Assembly (NCBI RefSeq): GCF_000002985.6
Contig: NC_003283.11
Span: forward strand, 8,556,001-8,620,000
Source: Caenorhabditis elegans
Lineage: Eukaryota; Nematoda; Chromadorea; Rhabditida; Rhabditidae
Length of the DNA: 64,000 bases
Direction: 5' to 3'
Shown: positions 23,301-32,331 of the stretch, in pieces
Layout of the letters: each line of letters opens with the position of its first letter
Position numbering within the stretch: the stretch's first letter is position 1
Notes under the pieces: model-generated
What the model was told of the DNA's origin: nothing
Seen by the model: the letters and a program-made list of their open reading frames with translations, nothing else
Database searches by the model: none
Program-made: the position numbers and the translations under genes

Positions 23301-25221
23301 GAGTCTTCTCTCTACGATGATCAATTCTCGTCTACGATGATCAATGGAAGCAGACGATCAAGCAGATCACGGTACATTGACGAAACAGTGTTCAAGTTAA
23401 TATCATTTTTTCAGTAACAGCACCAAAGTCATGGATCCATCACCATCTGATACAAACGAGTCTGACGAAACCAGTGGAAATTGTGATGTGTTCGTTAATC
23501 GCACACGTCTTCTGTTTGACGATGATGGGGACGATTCAACGGTCACTCTCTTCAACAGCACAGAGAAAACTCTTCAATTCAAATGTAGAATTGATTCTGA
23601 TGAGTACTCTATGAAGCCGACTCGCGGAAGTATTAAGCCAAATATGGATAAGACGATGAGAGTTCGAGTAGGTGATACTGCTCCTGGCACTACCACTATG
23701 CACATTTTCTACACAGTGAAAGATGAGGAAGAAAAGTCATTCAAAATTCTTCTGAAATACGATCCTTGAAAACCTCATTTTCATTGAAATTTCAACTGTA
23801 ATATCCTAATTTGTTCTTCTTCTTTGTTGTTCTGTTGATTTTTTTAAATGTTGTATCCCTTTTTAGTATAATCTTGAAAGTTCCATGAAGTTGTTGTTGT
23901 TATTGTTACATCGATATTGATTCTACATTATTATTTAAAAGCCATTCCGAACACTTTTCGGAAAATTCTTTGATTAGTGAAAAAAAATCAGTAATAAAAA
24001 AATACTTTACTAAATTGGGCGAATTATCTTACTACATACTGTTTCAGTGACTGTTCACTTCTAAAATTCTAGTAAAATTCACATTAAATGGTGAAAGAAA
24101 ATTGAAAACGTTTTTGAAAGTTTTCAAAACAAAATTTCGAACAAATTTTTGTTTTTTTCATAAAGTTTAATTTCCCTTTATGATCTCGTCGGATTCAGTT
24201 AAAAACCGCTCAGACAGTAGTATATATCAAAAGTTGGAAAAGAACACCGCTATGAAACTTTCATGTTGACTTCAGAATGAAATTGTAATTATACCTGAAA
24301 TCTGCTACAAGGTAACTTTCAAATTCCAACTTTTGCATTTGCCCAAAAAAGCATTTGCCCAAAAAAAACCATAGCCCTGGTCGGATATTATCTAATTTCT
24401 GACGGCTGTGACACGGAAAAGTTGGCAAAATTTGAGATTATTGCTAAAATTACCCTTTTTCAAAATTTTGAATCGGCATAAAAATTGAAATTTTAAAAAG
24501 TGAAATTTTGGTAAGCTTCATTACAAAAGTTCTCCGTTTGGGCGCATTTTACTACTGTATGCGAACTCCTGCAACGACTGGCATTTACATTTTCATTGTG
24601 TTCATGCATATGCGCAGCGTTGTAGGGATCCGCTGGTGAGTAGTACAGCGTTAAATATCAGAAGTACTACTAGTAGCTGTGAAATACTAAGGGAGGTGCC
24701 ACCAGTTCATTCATTGAGTCAGAGAGCCGGCGAGTCCTTTTTCTAATAGACGGGCTCCGTCATCATGAGCCCCATAAATCGTTGGCGCCCCATTGACGAC
24801 GAAGAACGGCCAGCTGCTGCCAAGTAGGGTGAGCTGTTGGTTGGTAGGGAATAGAACAACGAATTCGCTGAACGGATTGAGACCTTGACAGGGATACCAA
24901 TTGTCGAGAAAGCTTTGTAAGTTTGACAGTTGGAATGCCTGGCCAGGTCGCCAGCCGTCGCGAGTTTGAATTGATAGAATGATTGGGAGAAAGGTGAAGA
25001 GCCGGCGCCTCCATTGACCAAATATGTAAAGTGTGGGAGAGTGAAGACAATGGAATGAATGGAAATTGTACAATAAAATTGGCAGTTACATTCCTTTGTG
25101 CGCATTTAATGTATTTCACATCTTTTTGGGTTACTGTAGTTGCTCTTTGGTTTGGTTTTTTATGTTGAAAATTTGAAAACTACATTACTAAATAATTTTT
25201 TTTCAGAGTTCCCGACGATAA
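14311..25221 (+). CDS. symk-1: Symplekin, mRNA 3'-end processing scaffold
   Basis: Scaffold of the cleavage and polyadenylation machinery and of histone pre-mRNA processing (family knowledge). Six exons: 14311-14430, 14573-17354, 17402-17529, 17802-18058, 18106-18235, 25207-25221, giving 1,143 residues. The N-terminal half is HEAT-repeat-like (LILCQSPKPRELATG, FLKLPASVPLQQKITTMLTN). It is followed by an acidic linker with a run of aspartates (IFEDDDDDDDEAGPSTST) and a preceding PPRPPQHPAEPVAKRPK stretch, then the symplekin C-terminal domain. The tail is a charged KE/RE-rich helix. The last exon adds only SSRR before the stop. Without it, reading through the donor at 18236 would give a short alternative tail. 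The final intron is about 7 kb because it holds a MULE transposon, a satellite and further repeats; all other introns are short. Confidence 0.92.
18770..19232. repeat. 63-bp tandem satellite, about seven copies
   Basis: The unit is 63 bp long and recurs at 18790, 18853, 18916 and so on to about 19,230. Each unit contains three spaced copies of a TTTTACTACG-like word (with CGGCCGTATTT in most units). The last unit or two are degenerate. Because 63 is divisible by three, the array is open in several frames on both strands, which produces spurious repetitive reading frames. The same word occurs again at 20,010-20,060 inside the transposon, so the array looks like an amplified subterminal repeat of the MULE and not host satellite. 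Confidence 0.95.
19271..19479 (+). repeat. MULE left terminal inverted repeat
   Basis: A 209-bp segment starting CAAAAGTTGGAATTTGAAAG. Its reverse complement occurs at 24127-24335 with three substitutions that I can see. The word CCAACTTTTGATATAT occurs again inside the repeat in inverted orientation, so each repeat could fold on itself. Confidence 0.95.
19550..19673 (-). repeat. tRNA-like segment (A box and B box), SINE-like
   Basis: On the minus strand the sequence reads TGGCGCAGTGGATAA (19656-19642), an excellent RNA polymerase III A box of the tRNA type. About 60 bases further on it reads GTTCGCACCC (about 19582-19571), a recognisable B box. A normal tRNA cloverleaf with acceptor stem does not form by eye, and the box spacing is longer than usual for an intronless tRNA gene. 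It is best described as a tRNA-derived SINE fragment or tRNA pseudogene captured inside the MULE; transcription is not implied. Confidence 0.5.
20186..23769 (+). CDS. MULE transposase fused to a C-terminal MSP domain
   Basis: A 17-exon model gives 895 residues: 20186-20241, 20317-20560, 20609-20705, 20754-20857, 20902-21028, 21077-21356, 21401-21593, 21645-21755, 21801-21907, 22052-22236, 22282-22453, 22521-22616, 22674-22757, 22806-23003, 23050-23214, 23258-23371, 23415-23769. The middle holds a Mutator-type transposase with candidate catalytic D282 (HIDTTYNLGDAYVTVIL), D357 (LLMDGESSLG) and E473 (NNISENFNGY), and a CDYHIFSLM motif. A SWIM-type zinc finger follows (CSKCNTVKLEYTCRHFLHC). The last about 100 residues match the major sperm protein fold (VTLFNSTEKTLQFKCRIDSD, YSMKPTRGSIKPNMDKTMRV). 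The frame holds only if exon 12 uses a poor acceptor (AAAAAAG at 22520); the better TTTATAG at 22501 would cause a one-base frameshift. The linker contains a tandem duplication. Confidence 0.78.
23170..23459 (+). repeat. Tandem duplication spanning exon and intron in transposase linker
   Basis: A segment of about 130 bp beginning TCTCGTCTACGATGATCAAT occurs at about 23,170 and again about 158 bp later at about 23,328. Each copy contains the end of an exon (RRSSRSR), a complete 43-nt intron starting GTACATTG and ending TTTTTTCAG, and the start of the next exon (NSTKVMDPSPSDTNES). The copies differ by only a few bases. The duplication therefore created a new exon with its own intron. Confidence 0.85.
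23770..25206. other. Right part of symk-1 last intron
   Basis: Holds the 3' region of the transposon gene, the right inverted repeat, and after 24,360 a stretch of unknown origin. The part at 24,700-25,100 is richer in G+C than the surroundings and open in all three minus-strand frames for about 120 codons. No family was recognised and there is no splice-site pattern supporting a gene, so it may be a fragment of an older element or an unrecognised exon. Confidence 0.5.
24127..24335 (-). repeat. MULE right terminal inverted repeat
   Basis: Reverse complement of the left repeat at 19271-19479 with three visible substitutions. It is followed directly by two tandem copies of GCATTTGCCCAAAAAA (24335-24366), the second of which appears to mark the outer element end. 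Confidence 0.95.
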
Positions 25222-25518
25222 TCACCGGAAAACAATTCGCCAGCATCCCGATGATCTCATTTTGGTTTAATTTATAATTTATCGAGAATTCTTGTTAATA
25301 ACGTGCTTATTTTTTTTCTTTTAATCATTTCATGGTTTTGCTCCAATTTTTTCATACAATATCAAATTGTTTCCGATTGTTTTTTTCTTTTCAGTGTAAA
25401 CTCAAAGTAGATAAATTTCATTATTTTTTGGGCTCAGTATGTCTAAGACCTGTCGAATTATATTCAGAATAATTATTGTTCGCTGGAAGAGGTTCCAAGA
25501 GAAAAAGTCAGAATTCAG

Positions 25519-27529
25519 ATGATTAAGCCTCCGTCACCAATTTTCACATTTTTTGGAATCGAAGGAGGTGCCACGTGTTCATGTCTAAACAATGGTCAAT
25601 TGCTGGTTGGAAGCCAAAATGGAATGGTTCAAGCTTTTGGATTGGAGAGCAAGATTATGGAGCACATTGTTTATGGTAAATGGGTTATATCAATTTATTT
25701 GAAATTTCGTAGTGTGACGTCATTCTACAGTTTAGAGCCAAAAAAAAATCGAATTTCAAAAATTTTGTAAAAAAATTTTTTCACATTTTTTTAATCCCTC
25801 CGGCTGAAAATTAAAATTGTTGATAAAGAGTTTTTCGGTTTTTTCTCTGAAAAAAAACGAAAAAACACCAACAAATCCATTCGCCAAAAAATAAAACTAA
25901 AACGGACATCATAATGCTACAACAATTTTTTTTGAAAAAACGAATCCTAGGCTCCGCCCGTATCTTGGTTTTTAGAATTTTTCATCGAAGTTGAAAAATA
26001 AAACGATTTTTATTTTAAAAAAGTGTTCTTAAAAATCCAAAATTCTTTCAGTTGACGAAGAAGAGCGTAGAATTCAATCAATTGAAATTTCTGGTAATGA
26101 TACGTTTGTCTATATTCGTAGTTATGCAGTACTTCAATTAAGGAAACCCGAAATGAGCAAATCCACGTGGAAAGTTATCAGAACGATCGAAGTTGATCAC
26201 GTTGGATTCTGTAATTTCTTAATTCTTCAATCTCAACTTCTTTTCGCTTCAACTGATGATAAACGATATGCAAAGTTGTGTTGGACTGAAATTAAAGATG
26301 AGAGTATTCCAACAAAATCGAATCGAATTCTGGATGAAGCGGATGTTAATCCAATGTGTATGTTAGTAGGAGAAGAAAAAGAAAATGAAGTTTTGATTGG
26401 TATGGAAGATGGAAGATTAGCTATATGTTATGGAGATAATGGGATGTTCGAATGTCAGGCAAAGGTAAGTTATGTAATTGAGTGGTTTCCTTTTTTATAT
26501 TCACCGAAACTTTTTGATATATTATTACGGAAACACTAAATTCTGAGAATGCGTATTGCTCACCATATTTGACGCGCAAAATATAGCGAAAACTACAGTA
26601 ATCCTTTAAATAACTACTGCAGCACTAGCGATATTCAATTTTCGTTACTTTTTTTGGTACTTATAGGTTTCGTTCCCCCCAAAATGATTTCCATATTTTC
26701 TAATTGAGACGTGAACTTTTTTTCATTCTCAGGCTTAGGGAAATGATTTTCTAAGCCTTGTAAAAATGAAAACAGTATTAAAATAAACATTCACGTGTGG
26801 ATTAAAATTAAAGAGGTAGTGTTAAATAATTAAAAATCATTTTGGGGGGAACGAAACCCATAAGTACCCTTTTTTGTCATTTCGGTGCTTTTTAAAATGT
26901 TTTATCTATAAATCATCAAACACAACGCAAAATCGACATTAGAGCTACAGTATACATTTAAAGAATTACTGTAGTTTTCGCTGTGAGATATTTTAACTTT
27001 TTTTTTTTAATTTTACGCGTCAGATATATTCCGCAATACGCATTCCCAAAATTCAGAGTGCCTGAGTTTGAGTATATAAATTTTAGCCATAAACTGCTAT
27101 TACAATTTTTAGCAAAAACTGGGCCGTGATCCGATCTTCTGCATCGCAAGTAGTTCAAAATGGGTGGCCGCAGGATGTGCAAGAGCTCCGATTTATTTGC
27201 TTAATAGATATGATCTGTCAAAACAAGAGATACCGTATCCCCCAGAGTAAGTCTCAATTATGCCTAAAATAACACATTGAAAATAAAATAATTTCAGTGC
27301 TGCTGGCTGCTCGGCAATCTCATTCTCCCCGAATTCGAAGCAAATTATTGCTGGATTCTGGGATGGTTCGATCCGTGTATTCTCTCGTCATCGTCTAAAT
27401 GTTCTACTTGCTCTCACAAATGCTCACTCTTCAACAATTTCTTCCATAATTTGGTTACCTCCAGAACAAGGAGAAATTGTGATTGCCACGTCATCGGATT
27501 CTACCGTTTCTTTGTGGAAATTGAAATGA
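25519..27529 (+). CDS. WD-repeat protein, GNB1L / ASTRA-associated (Asa1) type
   Basis: Four exons (25519-25675, 26052-26464, 27113-27246, 27298-27529) encode a 311-residue beta-propeller protein. Visible repeat signatures are LLVGSQNGMVQAFGLESK near the N-terminus, VLIGMEDGRLAICYGDNG in the middle, IIAGFWDGSIRVFSRHRLNV and ending TSSDSTVSLWKLK. The spacing of HVGFCNF, NPMCMLVG and the final WD blade resembles human GNB1L, a cofactor that with TTT/ASTRA matures PIKK kinases (family knowledge; assignment is by eye). The ATG directly follows an acceptor-like AATTCAG, and a stronger acceptor (TTCTTTTCAG) ends at 25395. That, plus the short distance to the symplekin stop, is consistent with a downstream operon gene. 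AATAAA lies at 27544. The second intron carries two nested MITEs. Confidence 0.85.
26535..27062. mobile_element. Inverted-repeat MITE in GNB1L-like intron (outer element)
   Basis: The left arm reads CTGAGAATGCGTATTGC then GACGCGCAAAAT and GCGAAAACTACAGTAAT. The right arm, reverse-complemented, reads GGGAATGCGTATTGC, GACGCGTAAAAT and GCGAAAACTACAGTAAT. The arms of about 90-120 bp are interrupted by a second, nested element. There is no coding capacity. Confidence 0.85.
26657..26868. mobile_element. Nested inverted-repeat MITE
   Basis: The left end is GGTACTTATAGGTTTCGTTC followed by CCCCCAAAATGATTT. The right end is its reverse complement with about one mismatch. It lies between the two arms of the outer element, so it inserted second. 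About 212 bp, non-coding, AT-rich interior. Confidence 0.85.
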
Positions 27530-27849
27530 TATACATAACATACAATAAAGTTATAAAAATAAATGTTTCATTTTCGAGTTTTCTAGACGAATTCTAGAAT
27601 ATTTTTCGAATTGAAAAATAATGACGTTGATTAAAAATATAAGCCTTGAGATCGCAAAAAAGCAGGGGAGGGTGTGGACGACAAACGGGTGTTAAAGTTT
27701 CGGATTGGGAGGGGACTTTTCAGGAAAACTTCGTTCATATTGAGTACGATATGAATTTTGAAACGAATAAGCTGAAGAAACGCGAAGTTGGCCATAATTC
27801 GATGCATAGCGAATGGTGAAAAAAGCAAAATTGACATGGTGGGCGATAT
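27530..27849. other. Convergent 3' intergenic region
   Basis: Space between the GNB1L-like gene (+) and the next minus-strand gene. It contains AATAAA at 27544-27549 for the plus gene. The minus-strand frames here are continuations past the stop of the minus gene. No separate feature seen. Confidence 0.6.
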
Positions 27850-30800
27850 TCAGTTGAAACGGCGAGCAGCAGATGTAGAACGGGTACGACGAGCCATTGA
27901 TGGAAACTGAAAATTATCAGAAATTTCAAAATTGAAAAACAAATGTTGTGCTCAATTTAAATTTCAGGCAAGGCTTTTTGAACTTGTTTTACCTCAACTC
28001 GGCTACTGGTGTTACGACTGGTCTCTGTACTGGTTGTAGTGGTTGTTACAGTCTTCTGCTTCTCATGTTTCTCTTCTACAAAGACACTATTACGCGGAGT
28101 GTCTAGAAGTTCACGTGACTCAGTGAGCTCACGGAGAGCACGTTGAATTTCCTCATCCATCCATTCAGATGTTCTGGAAATAATATACGTCAATAAGACA
28201 GTTTAGTTTTTTAGCTTTTAAAATTCTACAGTAATCCCATGACGGCCTTGTCCATGAAATACAGTACTCCAGTCATTCCTGCAGTATATAAACTCCAAAT
28301 ACTATAGGAATACTCACACATTTGCCACACTTGTCTCATGTAGAATGACATCATCAAGTTGTCTGATGCAAGATGCTTGACACAGTTCACCTGTAGCATC
28401 ATCCGTGACAACAACGACAGCATGTGCAAAACGTGGTCGATCTTCGATCAGATCAACCGATTCCTCTCCGATCTCATCGACAAACTGTTCGAGCACACTT
28501 TTGAGCACCGACGCGTCGAAACCCATCTCTCTGAAAATATCATTAGATTAGATGGGTAACATTTTTGTACCGCTGGTTGAAAAAATTGGAAAAGGTACTG
28601 TAACAAATGCTTCCATGGAATTTGAAATAAATTAACTGAATAAATAATAAATTAACTAACTTTTGAATCTAAAGTTAAACTGAAAACTCATTTCTACACT
28701 GTTCCAGGACACACAAAAAACAGGAAACTGAGACGTCTCAGTTTTCTGTACTGTATCCAAGTTTTGATATATTTTGGATATAAGAAAAGAAATGACAAGA
28801 CATGATTTCGGTTTCAGCCTACAATTGCCCAAGTTTGGGTTTATTTTCTAGAGGCTTCTGGAGAAGGTTGATGAAGGGAAATTTTTTTCACAAATATGGA
28901 TAAATGGGGTCTAATATATTTATTTATTTTGAGAAGTTGTTTTTCTGTCAAAAAAATTCATCAAATTTGGGTAAAATCAGACGCAGGTGGCGATCACGGT
29001 CACCCACCAAAATAGTCGATGAAATACCAAACTTACGAGAGAAAGACCGACAACAGGAAAGTATATAAATGGAGAGGAAAATGATGTTCTTCTCTACAGA
29101 AAAAAAACGAGCCATTGTTATGACTAGGTGATTGGATGACCTCAATAGTTTTCCTGCTTCATGCTCGTTAAAGAAAAGGGAAAAGTATGTATGTTAGTGA
29201 TACCTCCCGCTATGAATAGAATAGTGAATGAGAGGCAAACGATACGGAAGAAACTGTTGAAACGCAAAAGAAAACGCGGAAAAAGAAAAGAAACTATGAG
29301 AAATCAAATTGGAAAAGCAACACAGGAAAAATTGTGAATATCGAACAAAAAGATGACACACTGATCTATATGTTTTCCTATTGTTTTGATTTTATTCACT
29401 GATGATAAATTTGAATCATCCTATATGTTCGGAGCTTCTGGGTGCTTTTTGTAGTTTCAAAACAATAGAAACTCAAAGTGTTAAAAAATTTCAGCCAAAA
29501 CTTAAAAACCTTGCGGATTGTTAATTTGAAAATTTAAGCTCGACTCTAATTTTGGTAAAAAAAAGGTGACTGTGACCAAAAAATTGAATTAACAAGACTA
29601 AAAGAGGTTATGCTATTTTAGACAAAGACTTTTGTATTTAGTAAGCGCATCACAATTTTTTCAAAGTTTATTCAAAACTTGACATTTATGACATGACAGA
29701 CATTATTTAAAACTAGAATCAATATTCTCATAAGAAAAAACTTTAAAAAGATGGACAAAAGCGAACGAAGAAATGTACAATTTTTTTACTTTTTCAAATG
29801 TTGACCACCTCGATCTTCCGTTTTTATAATATTTCAATGGTGATCCAATACATTGTTTTGTTATATTTCGGCAATGAATCAGCCCCAGTGTTCGGAGCTT
29901 CTGTATGTTTTAGAAATAGGGAACAATTGGAAAACCGACACCTCATGCACGAGGAATGTGCCGAGGTGTGAGAGAATTAAATTCGATGGAAATATATGTG
30001 TAGACGTCACAGACAGAAACTCGAGAAATTTGAGATGATGTACTTCTTCATTAGGCTATAAAATTTAAATTCGTCGAAAAATTCTGGAGGTATTACAACG
30101 AAAATTGAGACCTAAGAAGTACTTTAAGACTTATCCAGGCAGTAGTTATAAATTTCAAAAAATTAAAGCCAATTTTTTAAGCGTGCAAATTTTTAAATCG
30201 TTAAAATGAGAGATCAACAATTGTCCTGAATCTCAGTTTTAGGTGAATTGCCAAATCTTTTTTTAAAGTTAAAAATTGCGTTAGAAGCGATTAGTTTCAT
30301 AATAATCCAACATGACCAAATAGAATTCTAAAACACTCGAAAAAAACATTGAAAATGTTTTAAAGAAAAACAATATTTTTGAGTGCAATGAACCTTTTAC
30401 AATGTTTATATGCAAATAATTGAACAGAATTTAAATTTAAAAAATCATTCAAAAAATTTTTGTTCGACTTCCAAAATTATAACTTCTAAAAATAACTTCC
30501 ATCAAGAAAAAAAAGTGCGCAAAGAAAAGTCTGAAACTGTTTAAATATAAATACTTTGAAAGGTTACAAGTGTTTTATAACTTAGAAGGTAGCGAGAAAC
30601 GATTCACCAGCGAAACCAACTTCTCTAGAATCAAAAAGACCATATTCAAAAAAAAAAGTCAGCCACCCAGTGGACGTCACCAAAAAAAAGTGAGAAATGA
30701 TAGAAATCCGATCGAATGCACTCTTCGAAAACCGAGGTGTCAAATGGAGGCATCATAACCATCAAGATATGGGATTTCAAATCAAAAGTTAATGCTTTTC

Positions 30801-32331
30801 CGCTTCTTCCAAACCGGTTACGTACAACAACTTCACCCCTTTCTATGAGATTTTTACAACTTTTTTTGATTGATATCCGCTTTTCACGCTTTTTACTCGC
30901 TTGATTTACGATGATTCGCGTGGCAAAATGGAAATGTTTAATAGAAAAATTGAAAGTCTTGAAACATGAAAATAAGAAAAAAACATTAAATGACTATCCA
31001 AAATTTTGCTAATTACATTTATCAATAAATATTATTAATCAATAAGTTTCGGTTATGTCACTCAGCCGTTCATAAAGGAGGTCTCATATGTCAACGTTAT
31101 CATAATTGAATCTGTTTGTATATGTACTAAGAGACGTAGACGAAAGACAAAACGAGGTTGATGATACAGTTTGTTGATAATAATCAAAGATGAAATGAGT
31201 GGGAAAAGAAGGACAAACTGTGTTCCAATAGTAACTGTTGAAGCATTTAGATGGAGAGTGAGGAAGCAGAAGAATTTGGAAAGAATGATTCATTCCTGTG
31301 AGTACAAAAGAAATATTTGAATTTTTTACGTTATTCTGAATAAGCCCTTTTCTCTTATTGTTCAATTTACAAGGAATTTACAAAAAAATTAAGTAACTTG
31401 TATGCTTAATTTCCATTGATCACGGAACTTTCATAATAAAACTTCTGAAAGGAAGCTATTGAAAAATAGAAAATTGTTTTGAACGTATTATGTGCCACAT
31501 TTATTGAGTTTATACTCTCCACATAAGCAAAAAATAAAGCCTATCGCGTGCCTACATTGATCTATTTTTATTTGAATTTTCAAATAACTAACTGCCCAAA
31601 AACAAGAAATCAGTAAATCTGCACTGCAGACGCCAATAAAAAAGTTTGCAACAATTTTCGGAAAATTGACAGTATTTAGGTAGGCATGATGTAGGCATGT
31701 ATGCCTGGAGATTATTTCGTATAACATGGAAGCTCTAATTAAATCGAAATTCCGAATTCGCTTGTCTTGTTTTAGGAGTTCAAACCCGCGAATGTGCTTA
31801 ATGATTTTTCCAAAAAGTCCCAACTTTTCGTAAATTTGACATTTACCAATATTTAAAAAAAAAATTAATTTTTAAACAATTTTAGAACCTTTTTTGATAG
31901 ATTTTTAATCATTCTAACTAGTAAGTGTATCTATGCAAAATCCTATCTTCGCCTTAAAATGTGCTTCCCTAAAATACAATAGTTTCAAGTATATTTCTTG
32001 GAGGCACAACAACATCTAACAATCTTAATAAATTTTTAAAAATGATCCTCAGAAACCACAAAATCCGTTTTAGAGAAAAAAACTCACTTTTTCGGTGGTT
32101 CCACTGGATAGCACATCTGTTGGTACCTGCACCAATCAGAGATGGGACGTCGGGCGTCGTCGGAATGCGCTCCTGAAACAAATGAACGTTGATCACCAGG
32201 GGGAATAGAGAAAGTAAACCTAAAAAAAAAGACAAGAAATCGTTAATTTGATTAGAAAAAGAGAGGAAACCACCGATATACTACTACACGGCATTCATAG
32301 ATGGGGTGTGACACCACGGGCACAGTGCCAT
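27850..32331 (-). CDS. Unrecognised protein, 5' end incomplete
   Basis: I do not recognise this gene. Consistent phases link five minus-strand exons: 32331-32274, 32219-32088, 28530-28318, 28173-27993 and 27906-27850, about 213 residues. The reading is PVVSHPIYECRVVVYRFTFS, GDQRSFVSGAHSDDARR, ISDWCRYQQMCYPVEPPKK, EMGFDASVLKSVLEQFVDEI, then an acidic helix (WMDEEIQRALRELTESRELL), a Thr/Ser-rich tail and a basic end (MARRTRSTSAARRFN). The third intron is about 3.5 kb. An alternative ending skips the last splice and stops at 27957 after KQVQKALPEI. The first exon listed begins in phase 1, so at least one upstream exon is missing. A candidate signal-peptide exon (MVLLILFLCQVACQ) lies near 32,640, but its donor is weak. 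No domain assigned. Confidence 0.65.

Larger units (their letters stand above)
18720..24359. mobile_element. Mutator-like (MULE) DNA transposon inside symk-1 last intron
   Basis: Two 209-bp inverted repeats (19271-19479 and 24127-24335) differ at only three positions by eye. Just outside them, the same short word ends the element on both sides in inverted orientation: GGCAAATGC at 18720-18728 and GCATTTGCC at 24351-24359 (with another copy at 24335-24343). It is flanked by an A-rich 9-bp candidate target duplication, CAAAAAAAA, which fits the 8-10 bp duplications of MULEs but is low complexity. Between the repeats lie a MULE transposase-MSP gene, a tRNA-like segment, and motifs shared with the 63-bp satellite in the left arm. 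The near-identity of the repeats points to recent activity. The boundaries are inferred. Confidence 0.8.

Noticed and set aside
28948-29145. Minus frame MARFFSVEKNIIFL as first exon of the unrecognised gene
   Set aside because: Its donor is in the wrong phase for the next exon, whereas the exon at 32219-32088 fits exactly.
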